DNA of 13,648 nt from an uncultured Ruminococcus sp. (GCA_900319195.1 ONNL01000028.1:1-13648), one strand, 5' to 3'; numbered from the stretch's first letter, positions 7,815 through 13,648 are shown. The notes: generated by a model from the letters alone, not told the origin. Made by a program: numbers and translations.

Positions 7815-8042
7815 AAAGCGGTTATGGAGCTTTGCGGACGAAGTTTCATGCATATGGCAGTCCAAATCATTCTGTGGCAATCTATCGCATTTTATGCCCG
7901 TAAAATCGGCACTTTTCGTGGTAGATAGTAAGAAAGTCCCGAAATTGCGGCATTCTGAAAAATCGTAAAAATCATCAAAACTTGGTAGAAAGTTGGTAGA
8001 ACATCGACCTCACCAAAGTTGGTAGAAAGCCTGTTGACAAGG
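7815..8042. other. Intergenic stretch without a convincing gene; possible mobile-element scar
   Basis: Lower GC and different base use than the flanking genes. The only ORF I can point to is a 24-residue one (7854-7928) without a ribosome site. The stretch contains three direct repeats (listed separately). I see no terminator immediately after nrdG; the first good one lies at 8043, so the nrdDG transcript may extend through this stretch. Confidence 0.5.
7982..8027 (+). repeat. Three direct repeats of TTGGTAGAA
   Basis: TTGGTAGAA occurs at 7982-7990, 7993-8001 and 8019-8027. The second and third copies share a longer core AAAGTTGGTAGAA (7989-8001 and 8015-8027), 26 bp apart. They could be recombinase or regulator binding sites left from an inserted element, or the remains of a coding end. 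No function is assigned. Confidence 0.6.
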
Positions 8043-8085
8043 ATAGCGGATAGTGTTTCGTATCGAAGCACTGTCCGCTATTTTT
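8043..8085 (+). terminator. Long perfect hairpin terminator
   Basis: The arm ATAGCGGATAGTGTTTCG (8043-8060) pairs over all 18 positions, two as G-U, with the arm at 8064-8081 around a TAT loop, followed by TTTT. This is the first strong stop after nrdG. The stem is much longer than the other terminators here. Confidence 0.85.
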
Positions 8086-8110
8086 ATGCCAAAAAATTGA
8101 ATATGTGTAC

Positions 8111-8145
8111 AACGCTTCTCAGCAATGAGGAGCGTTTTTCTTTTT
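8111..8145 (+). terminator. Second terminator-like hairpin
   Basis: ACGCTTCTCA and TGAGGAGCGT (one G-U pair) enclose a GCAA loop, followed by TTTTTCTTTTT. It lies 26 bp after the previous terminator and just before the ribosome site at 8157-8161, so it could be an attenuator for the small ORF. Confidence 0.8.
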
Positions 8146-8168
8146 CAGAATGAACAGGAGGTCTTTCT

Positions 8169-8525
8169 ATGCTTGAAAAGTTACCCGAAGCAAGAGCATT
8201 TGATGTGCCTGATTTTTTCAGGTTTCAGAAAAAGGAGCTGCGAGATGTTCTCGATGCTATGCTCAACAATGAAAACAATGACTACTCTACTGTCGATGAG
8301 CCGGCGAAGTCTGACAGGCTGTCGCAGTATTCCTATACCGTGTGTCTTCCTTATAGGGCGGCACATTTTTTTAGCGCTATATCCCTTAAAAATTTGAAGC
8401 AAAGCCTTCATCAAAAAAATTCGGGGAAGCCTCACTCAGAGAACTCCCCCGATAAAACGTACAGATTTCTATATTTGTATTGCGGTCAAGCAGATTGTCT
8501 TTTATTCATCTTCCTCGTCCTCTAA
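8169..8525 (+). pseudogene. Unrecognised small ORF, probably the 5' remnant of a gene
   Basis: The start is convincing: GGAGG at 8157-8161, 7 nt before the ATG. The first 60 or so residues are charged and helix-like (LPEARAFDVPDFFRFQKKEL, then DVLDAMLNNENND) and read like a genuine soluble protein. After about residue 63 the composition changes to Ser, Lys, His and then hydrophobic residues, and the frame runs through the terminator of the convergent operon (8413-8452) and 24 bp into the last gene of that operon. I take the C-terminal half as fortuitous read-through after a truncation near 8357. I do not recognise the family. It could instead be a short intact gene of 118 residues. Confidence 0.4.
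8413..8452 (-). terminator. Terminator of the leftward sortase operon
   Basis: Read on the minus strand, TCGGGGGAG pairs with CTTCCCCGA (one G-U) and is followed by a run of seven T (plus-strand A run at 8413-8419). It lies 50 bp after the last gene's stop. There is no T run in the plus direction, so it works leftward only. Confidence 0.85.
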
Positions 8526-9395
8526 TGCCACGATGCTGTTCCTGCTGCGACGGATTATCGCGTATATCACCAAAAGCATTGCCCCGAAAACTGCGGCTAT
8601 AATGCTCGCCGCAAGAAAGTAACGTGTGAGCGCGTAGAGCGACTGCGTGAATGCCGTGAATATCTGCGGCTGTTTTATCGTGAACGAATCGAAATACTTT
8701 GTCGCAAGCAGATAAGCCGAGGGAGCGATACCGAGCGCACCTGCTATAAGTGCTGAAACACCATACCAGAAGAGCAGCGTTATGTCCCTGTTGACTGCAA
8801 GCAGGAGCAGTAATACCGCCGCCGTGAATATGAGAACCGCCGCTGTGATGAGCTTGCGGTGAGTGTATATCGTGTGCACCTTATGCACGAGACCGTGACG
8901 GGACATTGCCCCCGCCTTGTAAATGTCGCAGTAATCCGCGATAGTGCGGTATGCCGCGTCGATAGTCTCGGTGAGCTTCTTGTTGAAGTTAGCGTCCTTG
9001 GGATAGTCGATGGAATCCGCATAGTCGCTGAAAAATGCCGTTATGCTGTTCTCAAGTCCTCGATTTTTCGGGATACTGATATCAACAGCCTTATCGTGCG
9101 TGACAGCCAAAAACAGCTCGTCAATGCAGGCGTTTATGCAATTCTGTATATATTCGCTGCCGATATACTTCATGTATACCTCGGAAGGCACACCCGTTTC
9201 ACCTGCTTTGTCTCTGTAATGGCGGTCAAGCTCGGTAATGACCTTTTCCACCTCGTCATTCTTTTCGGTGAGCACCTTCATGCTCTCGCTGTTCACGCAA
9301 ACATCAGCGATCACGACTGCCGAGCTGCCGATCACAGCGAAAACGAGCAGTACCGAGAGCATGACCGAGATCATATAAGTCCCTGCGTTCTTCAA
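8502..9395 (-). CDS. Four-helix membrane protein with extracellular domain, sortase operon
   Basis: A 297-residue protein I do not recognise. Segments at about 7-30, 182-201, 205-228 and 257-281 are strongly hydrophobic. Residues 31-180 form a soluble, largely helical, charged domain with a few cysteines (32, 86, 90, 156), which should face outside if the first segment is an uncleaved anchor. The tail is basic (RRSR) then acidic, ending EDEEDE. The start overlaps the sortase stop by 4 bp (ATGA at 9392-9395 on the minus strand), so the two are coupled. Its place as last gene after a sortase and a likely sorted protein suggests a helper in surface assembly, an anchor, or a sensor of it. Function is inferred from context only. 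Confidence 0.8.
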   Translation of the reverse strand: MKNAGTYMISVMLSVLLVFAVIGSSAVVIADVCVNSESMKVLTEKNDEVEKVITELDRHYRDKAGETGVPSEVYMKYIGSEYIQNCINACIDELFLAVTHDKAVDISIPKNRGLENSITAFFSDYADSIDYPKDANFNKKLTETIDAAYRTIADYCDIYKAGAMSRHGLVHKVHTIYTHRKLITAAVLIFTAAVLLLLLAVNRDITLLFWYGVSALIAGALGIAPSAYLLATKYFDSFTIKQPQIFTAFTQSLYALTRYFLAASIIAAVFGAMLLVIYAIIRRSRNSIVALEDEEDE

Positions 9396-10075
9396 TTTTC
9401 AGCACCCTCCCCGACATAGAATTTCCTTTCGGTAAGCTCACAGACAACTCCGAAGCGCTTGTCCGATGAGCCGAAAACGTCCTTTTTACAGGTATATAGT
9501 GTGAGGAGGTCCTCCTTCTTGGGAACGATATAGCTCTTATCCTTGCTCTTGAACTCTATCTTCTCCCTGACGGTATAGGTGAACTCGCCGTAGTTGGTGT
9601 TGAGAGTCACCGTATCACCGACATCAAGTCCTCCGAGGTCGCTGAAGTAGGTGTCAACGTGAGCGCTTATGACAGTATTTCCCTTGTCTCCGATAACTGC
9701 CGACGAGGTAGCCTGACAGGCACCGCGCTCGAAGAGCTCAACGTCGCTTCCCCAGTAGACAGGGACGGTGATACCGAGAGCCTTGCTTGTTATCTCGGCA
9801 TAGAGCTCGGCATATTTCGGGCGGACTACCTCTCCCTCATCGGAGGTCTCGCCGCTGTAGCCCGAGATTATCTTGTTATCGCGGATAGTCATTCCCGTAT
9901 TCTTGTTGGCAGGGTCAATTTTGCTGTCGTCCATGAATGCAAGGTGGAGATAGACCTTTGCCTTGTCGTAGGGCTTTATCGACGCTGCAATTATCGTCCC
10001 CAAGCATATTGCTGCTATTATTATCGGTGTGATGATGTGCATGAGCGGAGAGCCGAATGTCTTTTTATCTTTCAT
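9392..10075 (-). CDS. Sortase (class D/E-like transpeptidase)
   Basis: A 227-residue membrane-anchored cysteine transpeptidase that cuts a sorting signal in a secreted protein and joins it to the wall or another protein. One membrane segment lies at about 12-31, as in most sortases. The catalytic set is visible: His139 in VISAHVDTYF, Cys196 in LTLYTCKK and Arg207 in DKRFGVVCEL. The segment SDLGGLDVGDTV after the His is also typical. The spacing and TLxTC form fit class D or E better than class A or B, but I cannot settle the class. The start overlaps the upstream gene by 11 bp; a GAGG-containing ribosome site lies within that gene's end. It is not next to pilin genes. The likely substrate is the product of the preceding gene. 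Confidence 0.93.
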   Translation of the reverse strand: MKDKKTFGSPLMHIITPIIIAAICLGTIIAASIKPYDKAKVYLHLAFMDDSKIDPANKNTGMTIRDNKIISGYSGETSDEGEVVRPKYAELYAEITSKALGITVPVYWGSDVELFERGACQATSSAVIGDKGNTVISAHVDTYFSDLGGLDVGDTVTLNTNYGEFTYTVREKIEFKSKDKSYIVPKKEDLLTLYTCKKDVFGSSDKRFGVVCELTERKFYVGEGAEN

Positions 10076-10853
10076 GCTTATCCTCTGTCTCCCTGAAATT
10101 CTTCACAGCCGTGAATATAAGTGCAGCCACAGCCGCAAGCACTATCCCGAGAGCCGTGATGTATATCCCGCGCCTGTCATAGCCTGTGTCCTCGACGGTA
10201 TCGCCTGCATTCACAACGGTGAGCAGCTCGCCGTCCTTGTTTCTCATGGCAATTGAAACGTTGTCGTCAGTCAGCTCGTTGACGGTGACATTCATTCCCA
10301 TTTTGCTTGCCGCAGCCGAAAGCGTGTTGATGACCTCCGCCTTCTTTTCCGTGGGGAGCGACCTCAGCAGGCTCTGATACTCGTCAGCGGAAAGGCTGTC
10401 TATGATTATCTGCTGCTGCTCGGGAGTAAATGTGCGGAGATAGTTCATCTTTGTGTCATAGTCCATGTTGATGAAGTCCTCTTCGCTGACTCTCGTGACC
10501 GATTCGCCGCTCGTGCCTGTCACAGTGATAGGCGGAGCAATAGTCGTCGTAGTGACAACGGTCTCAGACGGAGCCGCAGTAGTCTGGACGACCTGCGGAG
10601 AGGTCGTGATTATCTGTTTGCCCGACTCTTTTATCTTCTCGATAGCGTATTCAAATTCCTCCTCGCCGTATGCGCTCGGGTCCTCGTTGTAGGTGGCATA
10701 TCCCTGAGCGATGTACTCCTCGGAATAGCCGTACTGACGGGCGACCTCCGCAACATCATCAACGGTCAGAGCGGCGGAGTCTGTCTTTGGAACAAGTAGT
10801 GTGAATGCTGCGACAGCCGAAGCCGCACAGCCGATAATGAATTTTTTCAGCAT
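10065..10853 (-). CDS. Secreted protein with sorting-signal-like C-terminus (putative sortase substrate)
   Basis: 262 residues from the chosen start. An ATG 15 bp earlier (10868) is less likely because the ribosome site AGAGGG lies between them, 6 nt before 10853. Residues 1-28 form a signal peptide. The mature protein has a helical N-terminal part (about 29-78), a Thr/Pro-rich linker (about 82-120), a second helical region rich in Glu, Gln and Ser (about 121-185), and a small domain to about 218. The end has the order of a cell-wall sorting signal: VEDTG (220-224), a short basic stretch (YDRRG), a hydrophobic span (229-250) and a charged tail. VEDTG is not a standard LPxTG. Being coupled to a sortase makes it the probable substrate; a plain membrane anchor is the alternative. 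I do not recognise the family. Confidence 0.8.
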   Translation of the reverse strand: MLKKFIIGCAASAVAAFTLLVPKTDSAALTVDDVAEVARQYGYSEEYIAQGYATYNEDPSAYGEEEFEYAIEKIKESGKQIITTSPQVVQTTAAPSETVVTTTTIAPPITVTGTSGESVTRVSEEDFINMDYDTKMNYLRTFTPEQQQIIIDSLSADEYQSLLRSLPTEKKAEVINTLSAAASKMGMNVTVNELTDDNVSIAMRNKDGELLTVVNAGDTVEDTGYDRRGIYITALGIVLAAVAALIFTAVKNFRETEDKHER

Positions 10854-10880
10854 ATAATTCCCTCTCATGTAATATATAAT

Positions 10881-10899
10881 AACAGCACAAAGCGCTGTT
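10881..10899 (-). other. Weak hairpin between esterase and sortase operon
   Basis: A 6-bp stem AACAGC / GCTGTT lies in the 54 bp between the esterase stop and the chosen next start. No real T run follows on the minus strand, so it is a poor terminator. A weak promoter, TTAAAA with a 16-bp spacer and TATTAT, overlaps it (10876-10903, minus). All five leftward genes may thus be one transcript with a partial stop or boost here. Confidence 0.3.
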
Positions 10900-10907
10900 T
10901 TAAGCGT

Positions 10908-12125
10908 TTAATCGCACCAGACGGTGAGTATCTGACGAATGAAGATAAGGTCTGCGATAGTGAGCTTCTTGTCGTCGTCCTTATCGTACTTCGTCCAGTT
11001 TTCCGTGTTGATGTTGTTCTCGGTGCCGAGCAGATAGTTCGACAGGTTAACAAGGTCGTAGACCCCGTATGAAACGTCGATAAAGGTGGTAGTCGTCACG
11101 GGCACCTCGGACGCAGACGTGGTGGTCACAGGAGCCGCCTTCGTAGTCATTACCGTAGTCCCCTGAGTTGTCGTAACGGTAGTGCCGGTTGTGGTAGTGA
11201 CTGTTGTTCCCTTCGTTGTCGTGACGGTCGTGCCCTGTGTGGTAGTGACGGGAGTGCCCTGTGTAGTGGTGGTGGGCGGTGTCACATTGCCCCCTCCGAG
11301 AAAGCTGTTTAGCGTAGAGTACCAGTATGCTCCCATTTTCTCATAGCCCTGCTCGTGAGGGTGAACGCCGTCCTTGAGGTCGGTGTCCTTGTTGATGACG
11401 CTGTGTATATCTGCAAAACGGACATTCTTTCCCTCACCCTGCATTTTGGTCACAAGCTTCGGTATAGAAGCGTTGTAGGTGTCGATGTAGTCCTGAACTA
11501 TCCCCGCGAATTCCTCCTCGGTGTTGTTGTACTTGACCTCGCCGTATGCCCAGAACCAGTCATAGACAGCGGCAACGTCGATGTCGGGGATAGTCGTCAC
11601 AAAAACAACGGAATCGGAGTCAAGCTCTCCGATAATGTAGTTTATGAGATTTTCAAGGCGGTCTGTGATGCCGTCGTTGTAGGCGCTGAGAACGTCGTTT
11701 GTGCCTATCTGTAGGAGCACGATATCGGGCTGATACGCCGCAAGGTAGTTGCCCGACCGGAGCGTTTCAAGAATGCCCTGACGAGTCTCAGTCCCCGTCA
11801 TGTACTGAATGGCATATCCGCTGTAGCCTGCGTGGTCGCTGTCGTAGGTTACAGTCTCGCCGTTATATTCAAAGGTCTCGGGGTAGTTGCTGTTGGGACC
11901 CACAAAGTCGATGTCATAGCCGTTTTCGGAAAGAAAATGGCTGAGGTACTTCCTGTAACCGCCCTCGACCTCATAGCCGTGAGTTATCGAGTCGCCTATC
12001 GGCATGAGCTTGAGGTCAGCGTCGGGATCTTCCGCGGACGACACATTCACAGCGCGTCCCGATGGCAGAGCGGAGAAGGTTACCGCAAGTGCCGCAGCGA
12101 TTGAAATCATCTTACTTTTCAGCAT
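10908..12125 (-). CDS. Secreted SGNH/CE3-like esterase with C-terminal dockerin
   Basis: A 405-residue secreted enzyme. A signal peptide (about 1-25) is followed by an SGNH hydrolase domain (about 38-277) with all motifs: GDSIT (Ser46 nucleophile), the HAGYSGY glycine block (98-104), GTND (141-144) and DGVH (Asp252, His255). This resembles carbohydrate esterase family 3, whose known members remove acetyl groups from xylan; the substrate here is inferred. A Thr-rich linker (281-346) made of octads leads to a dockerin (about 347-402), which docks enzymes onto cellulosomal scaffoldins. The second calcium loop (D381-x-D383-x-D385 ... D392) is intact, the first (around D350-D357) is degenerate. 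Ribosome site AGGAGT at 12133-12138 is 7 nt before the ATG and overlaps the upstream gene's stop. Its neighbour downstream is the sortase module. Confidence 0.93.
   Translation of the reverse strand: MLKSKMISIAAALAVTFSALPSGRAVNVSSAEDPDADLKLMPIGDSITHGYEVEGGYRKYLSHFLSENGYDIDFVGPNSNYPETFEYNGETVTYDSDHAGYSGYAIQYMTGTETRQGILETLRSGNYLAAYQPDIVLLQIGTNDVLSAYNDGITDRLENLINYIIGELDSDSVVFVTTIPDIDVAAVYDWFWAYGEVKYNNTEEEFAGIVQDYIDTYNASIPKLVTKMQGEGKNVRFADIHSVINKDTDLKDGVHPHEQGYEKMGAYWYSTLNSFLGGGNVTPPTTTTQGTPVTTTQGTTVTTTKGTTVTTTTGTTVTTTQGTTVMTTKAAPVTTTSASEVPVTTTTFIDVSYGVYDLVNLSNYLLGTENNINTENWTKYDKDDDKKLTIADLIFIRQILTVWCD
11136..11255 (-). repeat. Five tandem 24-bp repeats encoding a Thr-rich octad linker
   Basis: Residues 291-330 of the esterase form five octads of the type GTTVTTTQ (variants K, T or A at the end), with partial units on both sides. 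The codons vary, so the DNA copies are diverged, not recent. The segment is likely an extended, possibly glycosylated, linker between catalytic domain and dockerin. Confidence 0.85.
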
Positions 12126-12137
12126 AATAAAAACTCC

Positions 12138-12533
12138 TTAATTATCCTCTGTGTTTTCTCCATGTTCAGCCAGAGCTGTTTTTTTCTTTTTATTCAGCTT
12201 TTTAAAGTGATGTACATGGCTTTTCGCCTTTTCGGACATTTTTTTCAGCTCAGCCACGGTCTTGTCATCGTCGGGAAAAATTATCCTCAGCAGGAAAACG
12301 GCGATGATACAGGTGACTATCCCCTCTGCGCACAGCGGTGACCACAGTATCGCAAGATATGTACCCGCGACGATGGTGAGCCATTTTATCCCGAGCCTGC
12401 CGCCTAAAACAAGCGCGAGATATGCCCAGCCGTTTGTGATTATCCACGCAGCCGTGAAGCAGATGACAAGATGCGGATTGAGCAGAAAATCCCTGACTTT
12501 AAGGAGCTTTTCCTTTATATCAGCCTTTTTCAT
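12138..12533 (-). CDS. Small membrane protein, first gene of the leftward operon
   Basis: 131 residues from the chosen ATG. The frame extends upstream to 12614, but that start lies within the -35 box of the promoter, while GGGAGG sits 8 nt before 12533. An amphipathic basic N-terminus (MKKADIKEKLLKVRDFLLNP) leads into hydrophobic segments at about 21-43 and 50-86, where two or three passes are possible, followed by PDDDKTVAEL and a strongly basic, soluble tail (about 97-118) that should be cytoplasmic. I have an impression of similar small proteins in clostridia but know no function. The stop is 12 bp before the esterase start, so the two are cotranscribed. Confidence 0.8.
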   Translation of the reverse strand: MKKADIKEKLLKVRDFLLNPHLVICFTAAWIITNGWAYLALVLGGRLGIKWLTIVAGTYLAILWSPLCAEGIVTCIIAVFLLRIIFPDDDKTVAELKKMSEKAKSHVHHFKKLNKKKKTALAEHGENTEDN

Positions 12534-12585
12534 GCCGTTCGCCTCCCGTCCGAAAAAGTGTACAACACACCCATTATATACAGTT

Positions 12586-12614
12586 ATTATACCACAGTAA
12601 AGGAGGGTAGTCAA
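12586..12614 (-). promoter_or_regulatory. Main promoter of the leftward operon
   Basis: On the minus strand: TTGACT (12609-12614), a 17-bp spacer and TATAAT (12586-12591), within GTGGTATAAT. A second TATAAT follows at 12573-12578. The leader to the ATG at 12533 is about 46 nt. Confidence 0.85.
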
Positions 12615-12665
12615 TCAGCTTTTTTGAAAATATAGTGAATTTTTGATGAATCGACCGTTTTTTGC

Positions 12666-12694
12666 TTGACGAAGCCGCGAAATTATGCTATCAT
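12666..12694 (+). promoter_or_regulatory. Promoter of the DEAD-box helicase gene
   Basis: TTGACG (12666-12671), a 17-bp spacer and TATCAT (12689-12694) with an extended -10 TGc. The start would fall near 12701, leaving a long leader of about 225 nt before the ATG at 12927. Confidence 0.65.
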
Positions 12695-12766
12695 GTAAAA
12701 TAGAGTTTTTATGGGGTATTCAATGTTTTTGGTGCATTTTTTATTGTGCGGCGTTCGCATTTGCCT

Positions 12767-12794
12767 ATTATACCACAAATCCTCAGCCTGTCAA
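12767..12794 (-). promoter_or_regulatory. Second strong leftward promoter inside the helicase leader
   Basis: On the minus strand: TTGACA (12789-12794), a 16-bp spacer and TATAAT (12767-12772), with an extended -10 (TGG). It points toward the operon beginning at 12533 and would add a leader of about 225 nt, or make an RNA antisense to the start of the helicase leader. Confidence 0.6.
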
Positions 12795-12901
12795 GACTAA
12801 AACAAGCGCCGCAGGCGGCGGTCTTGACAGCCTTTCGGCTTTGTGAGGGTGAGCAAATACGCAAACACCGGCGCGTGACGACCACCTAAAATGTTATTTG
12901 C
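12788..12901 (+). other. Structured 5' leader of the helicase gene
   Basis: Several foldbacks are visible. A 10-bp perfect inverted repeat CTGTCAAGAC (12788-12797) / GTCTTGACAG (12821-12830) encloses a GC-rich inner hairpin CGCCGC-AG-GCGGCG (12807-12820). AGCC-TTTC-GGCT (12829-12840) shares bases with the right arm, so the two may compete. GCAAATA (12853-12859) can pair with TATTTGC (12895-12901), just before the ribosome site (AGGAAAGG, 12911-12918). It matches no riboswitch I know; a temperature-responsive leader, as known for other DEAD-box helicase genes, is possible. Confidence 0.45.
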
Positions 12902-12926
12902 CCTTTTCAGAGGAAAGGATATTTTA

Positions 12927-13648
12927 ATGCAATTCAAGGAACTGGAATTATCAGAGGAAACACTCAGCGCGGTCGAGGAGCTCGGGTTCACCGAAATGAC
13001 CGAAATACAGGAGAAAAGCATTCCCCTGCTGCTTGAGGGACGCGATGTCATAGGACGCTCCAACACAGGCACGGGCAAGACTGCTGCCTTCGGGATACCT
13101 GCCGTTGAGTACATAAATGCCGAAAACAAGCACGCTCCCGCTGTGCTGATATTATGCCCCACAAGAGAGCTTGCCATGCAGGCGGCTGAGGAGATACGCA
13201 AGTTTGCGCGATTCAGGCGCGATGTAAAGCCGTGCGCGGTGTACGGCGGCGCAAGCATGGAAAAGCAGATATTCGAGCTGAAGCGCGGCGCGAACATCGT
13301 TATCGGCACTCCCGGTCGTGTAATGGACCACATCCGCCGCAGGACGCTCAAAACCGCAGGCATTCACTGCGTCGTGCTCGACGAGGCGGACGAGATGCTC
13401 GATATGGGCTTCCGCGACGACATCGAGTCGATACTCTCGGACATTCCCGAGGAGCGTCAGACCGCACTTTTCTCGGCAACAATGCCGCCCGAGATACTCG
13501 CTCTCACTGAGAAATACCAGAACGAACCCGTTCAGATAAAGATAAAGTCCGCGCAAAAGACAGTCGAGCTCATCGACCAGTATTACTACGAGGTCGCTAT
13601 GGGACGCAAAACGGACGCTCTCAGACTTCTCCTTGCGGCATATTCGCC
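12927..13648 (+). CDS. DEAD-box ATP-dependent RNA helicase, N-terminal part (cut by window end)
   Basis: The first 240 codons of a gene that continues past the window. The product unwinds RNA duplexes with ATP and, by family, acts in ribosome assembly, mRNA turnover or cold adaptation (DeaD/CshA type). Motifs appear in order: Q-motif region with F3 and TEIQEKSIP (25-33), Walker A SNTGTGKT (45-52, with Asn in place of the common Gln), PTREL (78-82), GG (107-108), TPGR (128-131), DEAD (152-155) and SAT (183-185). This completes RecA domain 1, and the linker to domain 2 begins. The start follows AGGAAAGG at 12911-12918. The second RecA domain and any C-terminal RNA-binding domain lie outside, so the exact subfamily cannot be told. 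Confidence 0.95.
   Translation, partial: MQFKELELSEETLSAVEELGFTEMTEIQEKSIPLLLEGRDVIGRSNTGTGKTAAFGIPAVEYINAENKHAPAVLILCPTRELAMQAAEEIRKFARFRRDVKPCAVYGGASMEKQIFELKRGANIVIGTPGRVMDHIRRRTLKTAGIHCVVLDEADEMLDMGFRDDIESILSDIPEERQTALFSATMPPEILALTEKYQNEPVQIKIKSAQKTVELIDQYYYEVAMGRKTDALRLLLAAYS

Noticed and set aside
7854..7928. A 24-codon ORF after nrdG
   Set aside because: No ribosome site precedes it and nothing supports translation; it may be part of a decayed sequence.
7982..8027. The three TTGGTAGAA copies as a CRISPR array
   Set aside because: The repeat is only 9-13 bp, the spacings are uneven (2 and 17 bp between copies) and no cas gene is present.
8125..8397. A 90-residue plus-strand frame overlapping the small ORF at 8169
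   Set aside because: Its ATG lies in the stem of the hairpin at 8111-8136 without a ribosome site, whereas GGAGG at 8157-8161 fits the 8169 start in another frame.
12534..12614. A longer N-terminus for the small membrane protein
   Set aside because: The extra codons cover the -35 and -10 boxes of the operon promoter, and GGGAGG precedes the ATG at 12533.
12788..12840. A known riboswitch or a rho-independent terminator in the helicase leader
   Set aside because: No T run follows the stems, and I recognise no conserved core of a known riboswitch class.
1..13648. tRNA or rRNA genes
   Set aside because: I saw no cloverleaf with a T-loop consensus and no rRNA-like conserved segments on either strand, within what can be judged by eye.

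Overview
The window looks like chromosome of a cellulosome-forming Ruminococcus or a close relative in the Oscillospiraceae. The grounds are a secreted carbohydrate-esterase-type enzyme with a Thr-rich linker and a C-terminal dockerin, sigma-A type promoters (TTGACx-N16/17-TATAAT), GGAGG ribosome sites, Gram-positive surface machinery (sortase, lipoprotein) and an oxygen-sensitive class III ribonucleotide reductase. The genus is inferred from these traits, not from a search.

Left part, + strand (1-4782). A promoter region holds a strong leftward promoter leaving the window and a rightward promoter for a membrane diguanylate cyclase. The cyclase gene overlaps by 4 bp a gene for a solute-binding lipoprotein with no permease beside it, so the pair may act as an extracellular sensor feeding c-di-GMP signalling. 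After a terminator, pyrE (orotate phosphoribosyltransferase) has its own promoter and is followed closely by a membrane-anchored protein with an SGNH-hydrolase-like fold whose catalytic motifs are eroded. A strong terminator closes this unit.

Middle (4783-8168, + strand). nrdD and nrdG, overlapping by 4 bp, encode the anaerobic ribonucleotide reductase and its radical-SAM activase, behind a clear promoter with a possible NrdR operator in the leader. Downstream lies about 350 bp without a convincing gene: three direct repeats, two strong terminator hairpins and then a small ORF with a good ribosome site that runs into a convergent terminator. This resembles the scar of a mobile element.

Right part, - strand (8413-12614). 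Five genes read leftward from a strong promoter near 12600: a small membrane protein, the dockerin-bearing SGNH (CE3-like) esterase, a secreted protein with an unusual C-terminal sorting-like tail (VEDTG, hydrophobic stretch, charged tail), a sortase, and a four-helix membrane protein. The last three genes overlap one another and look like a dedicated surface-display module. This module, next to a dockerin enzyme, is the most promising less-described system here.

Right edge (12634-13648, + strand). A structured leader of about 225 nt precedes a DEAD-box RNA helicase gene cut by the window end. Within the leader an opposing strong promoter reads leftward.
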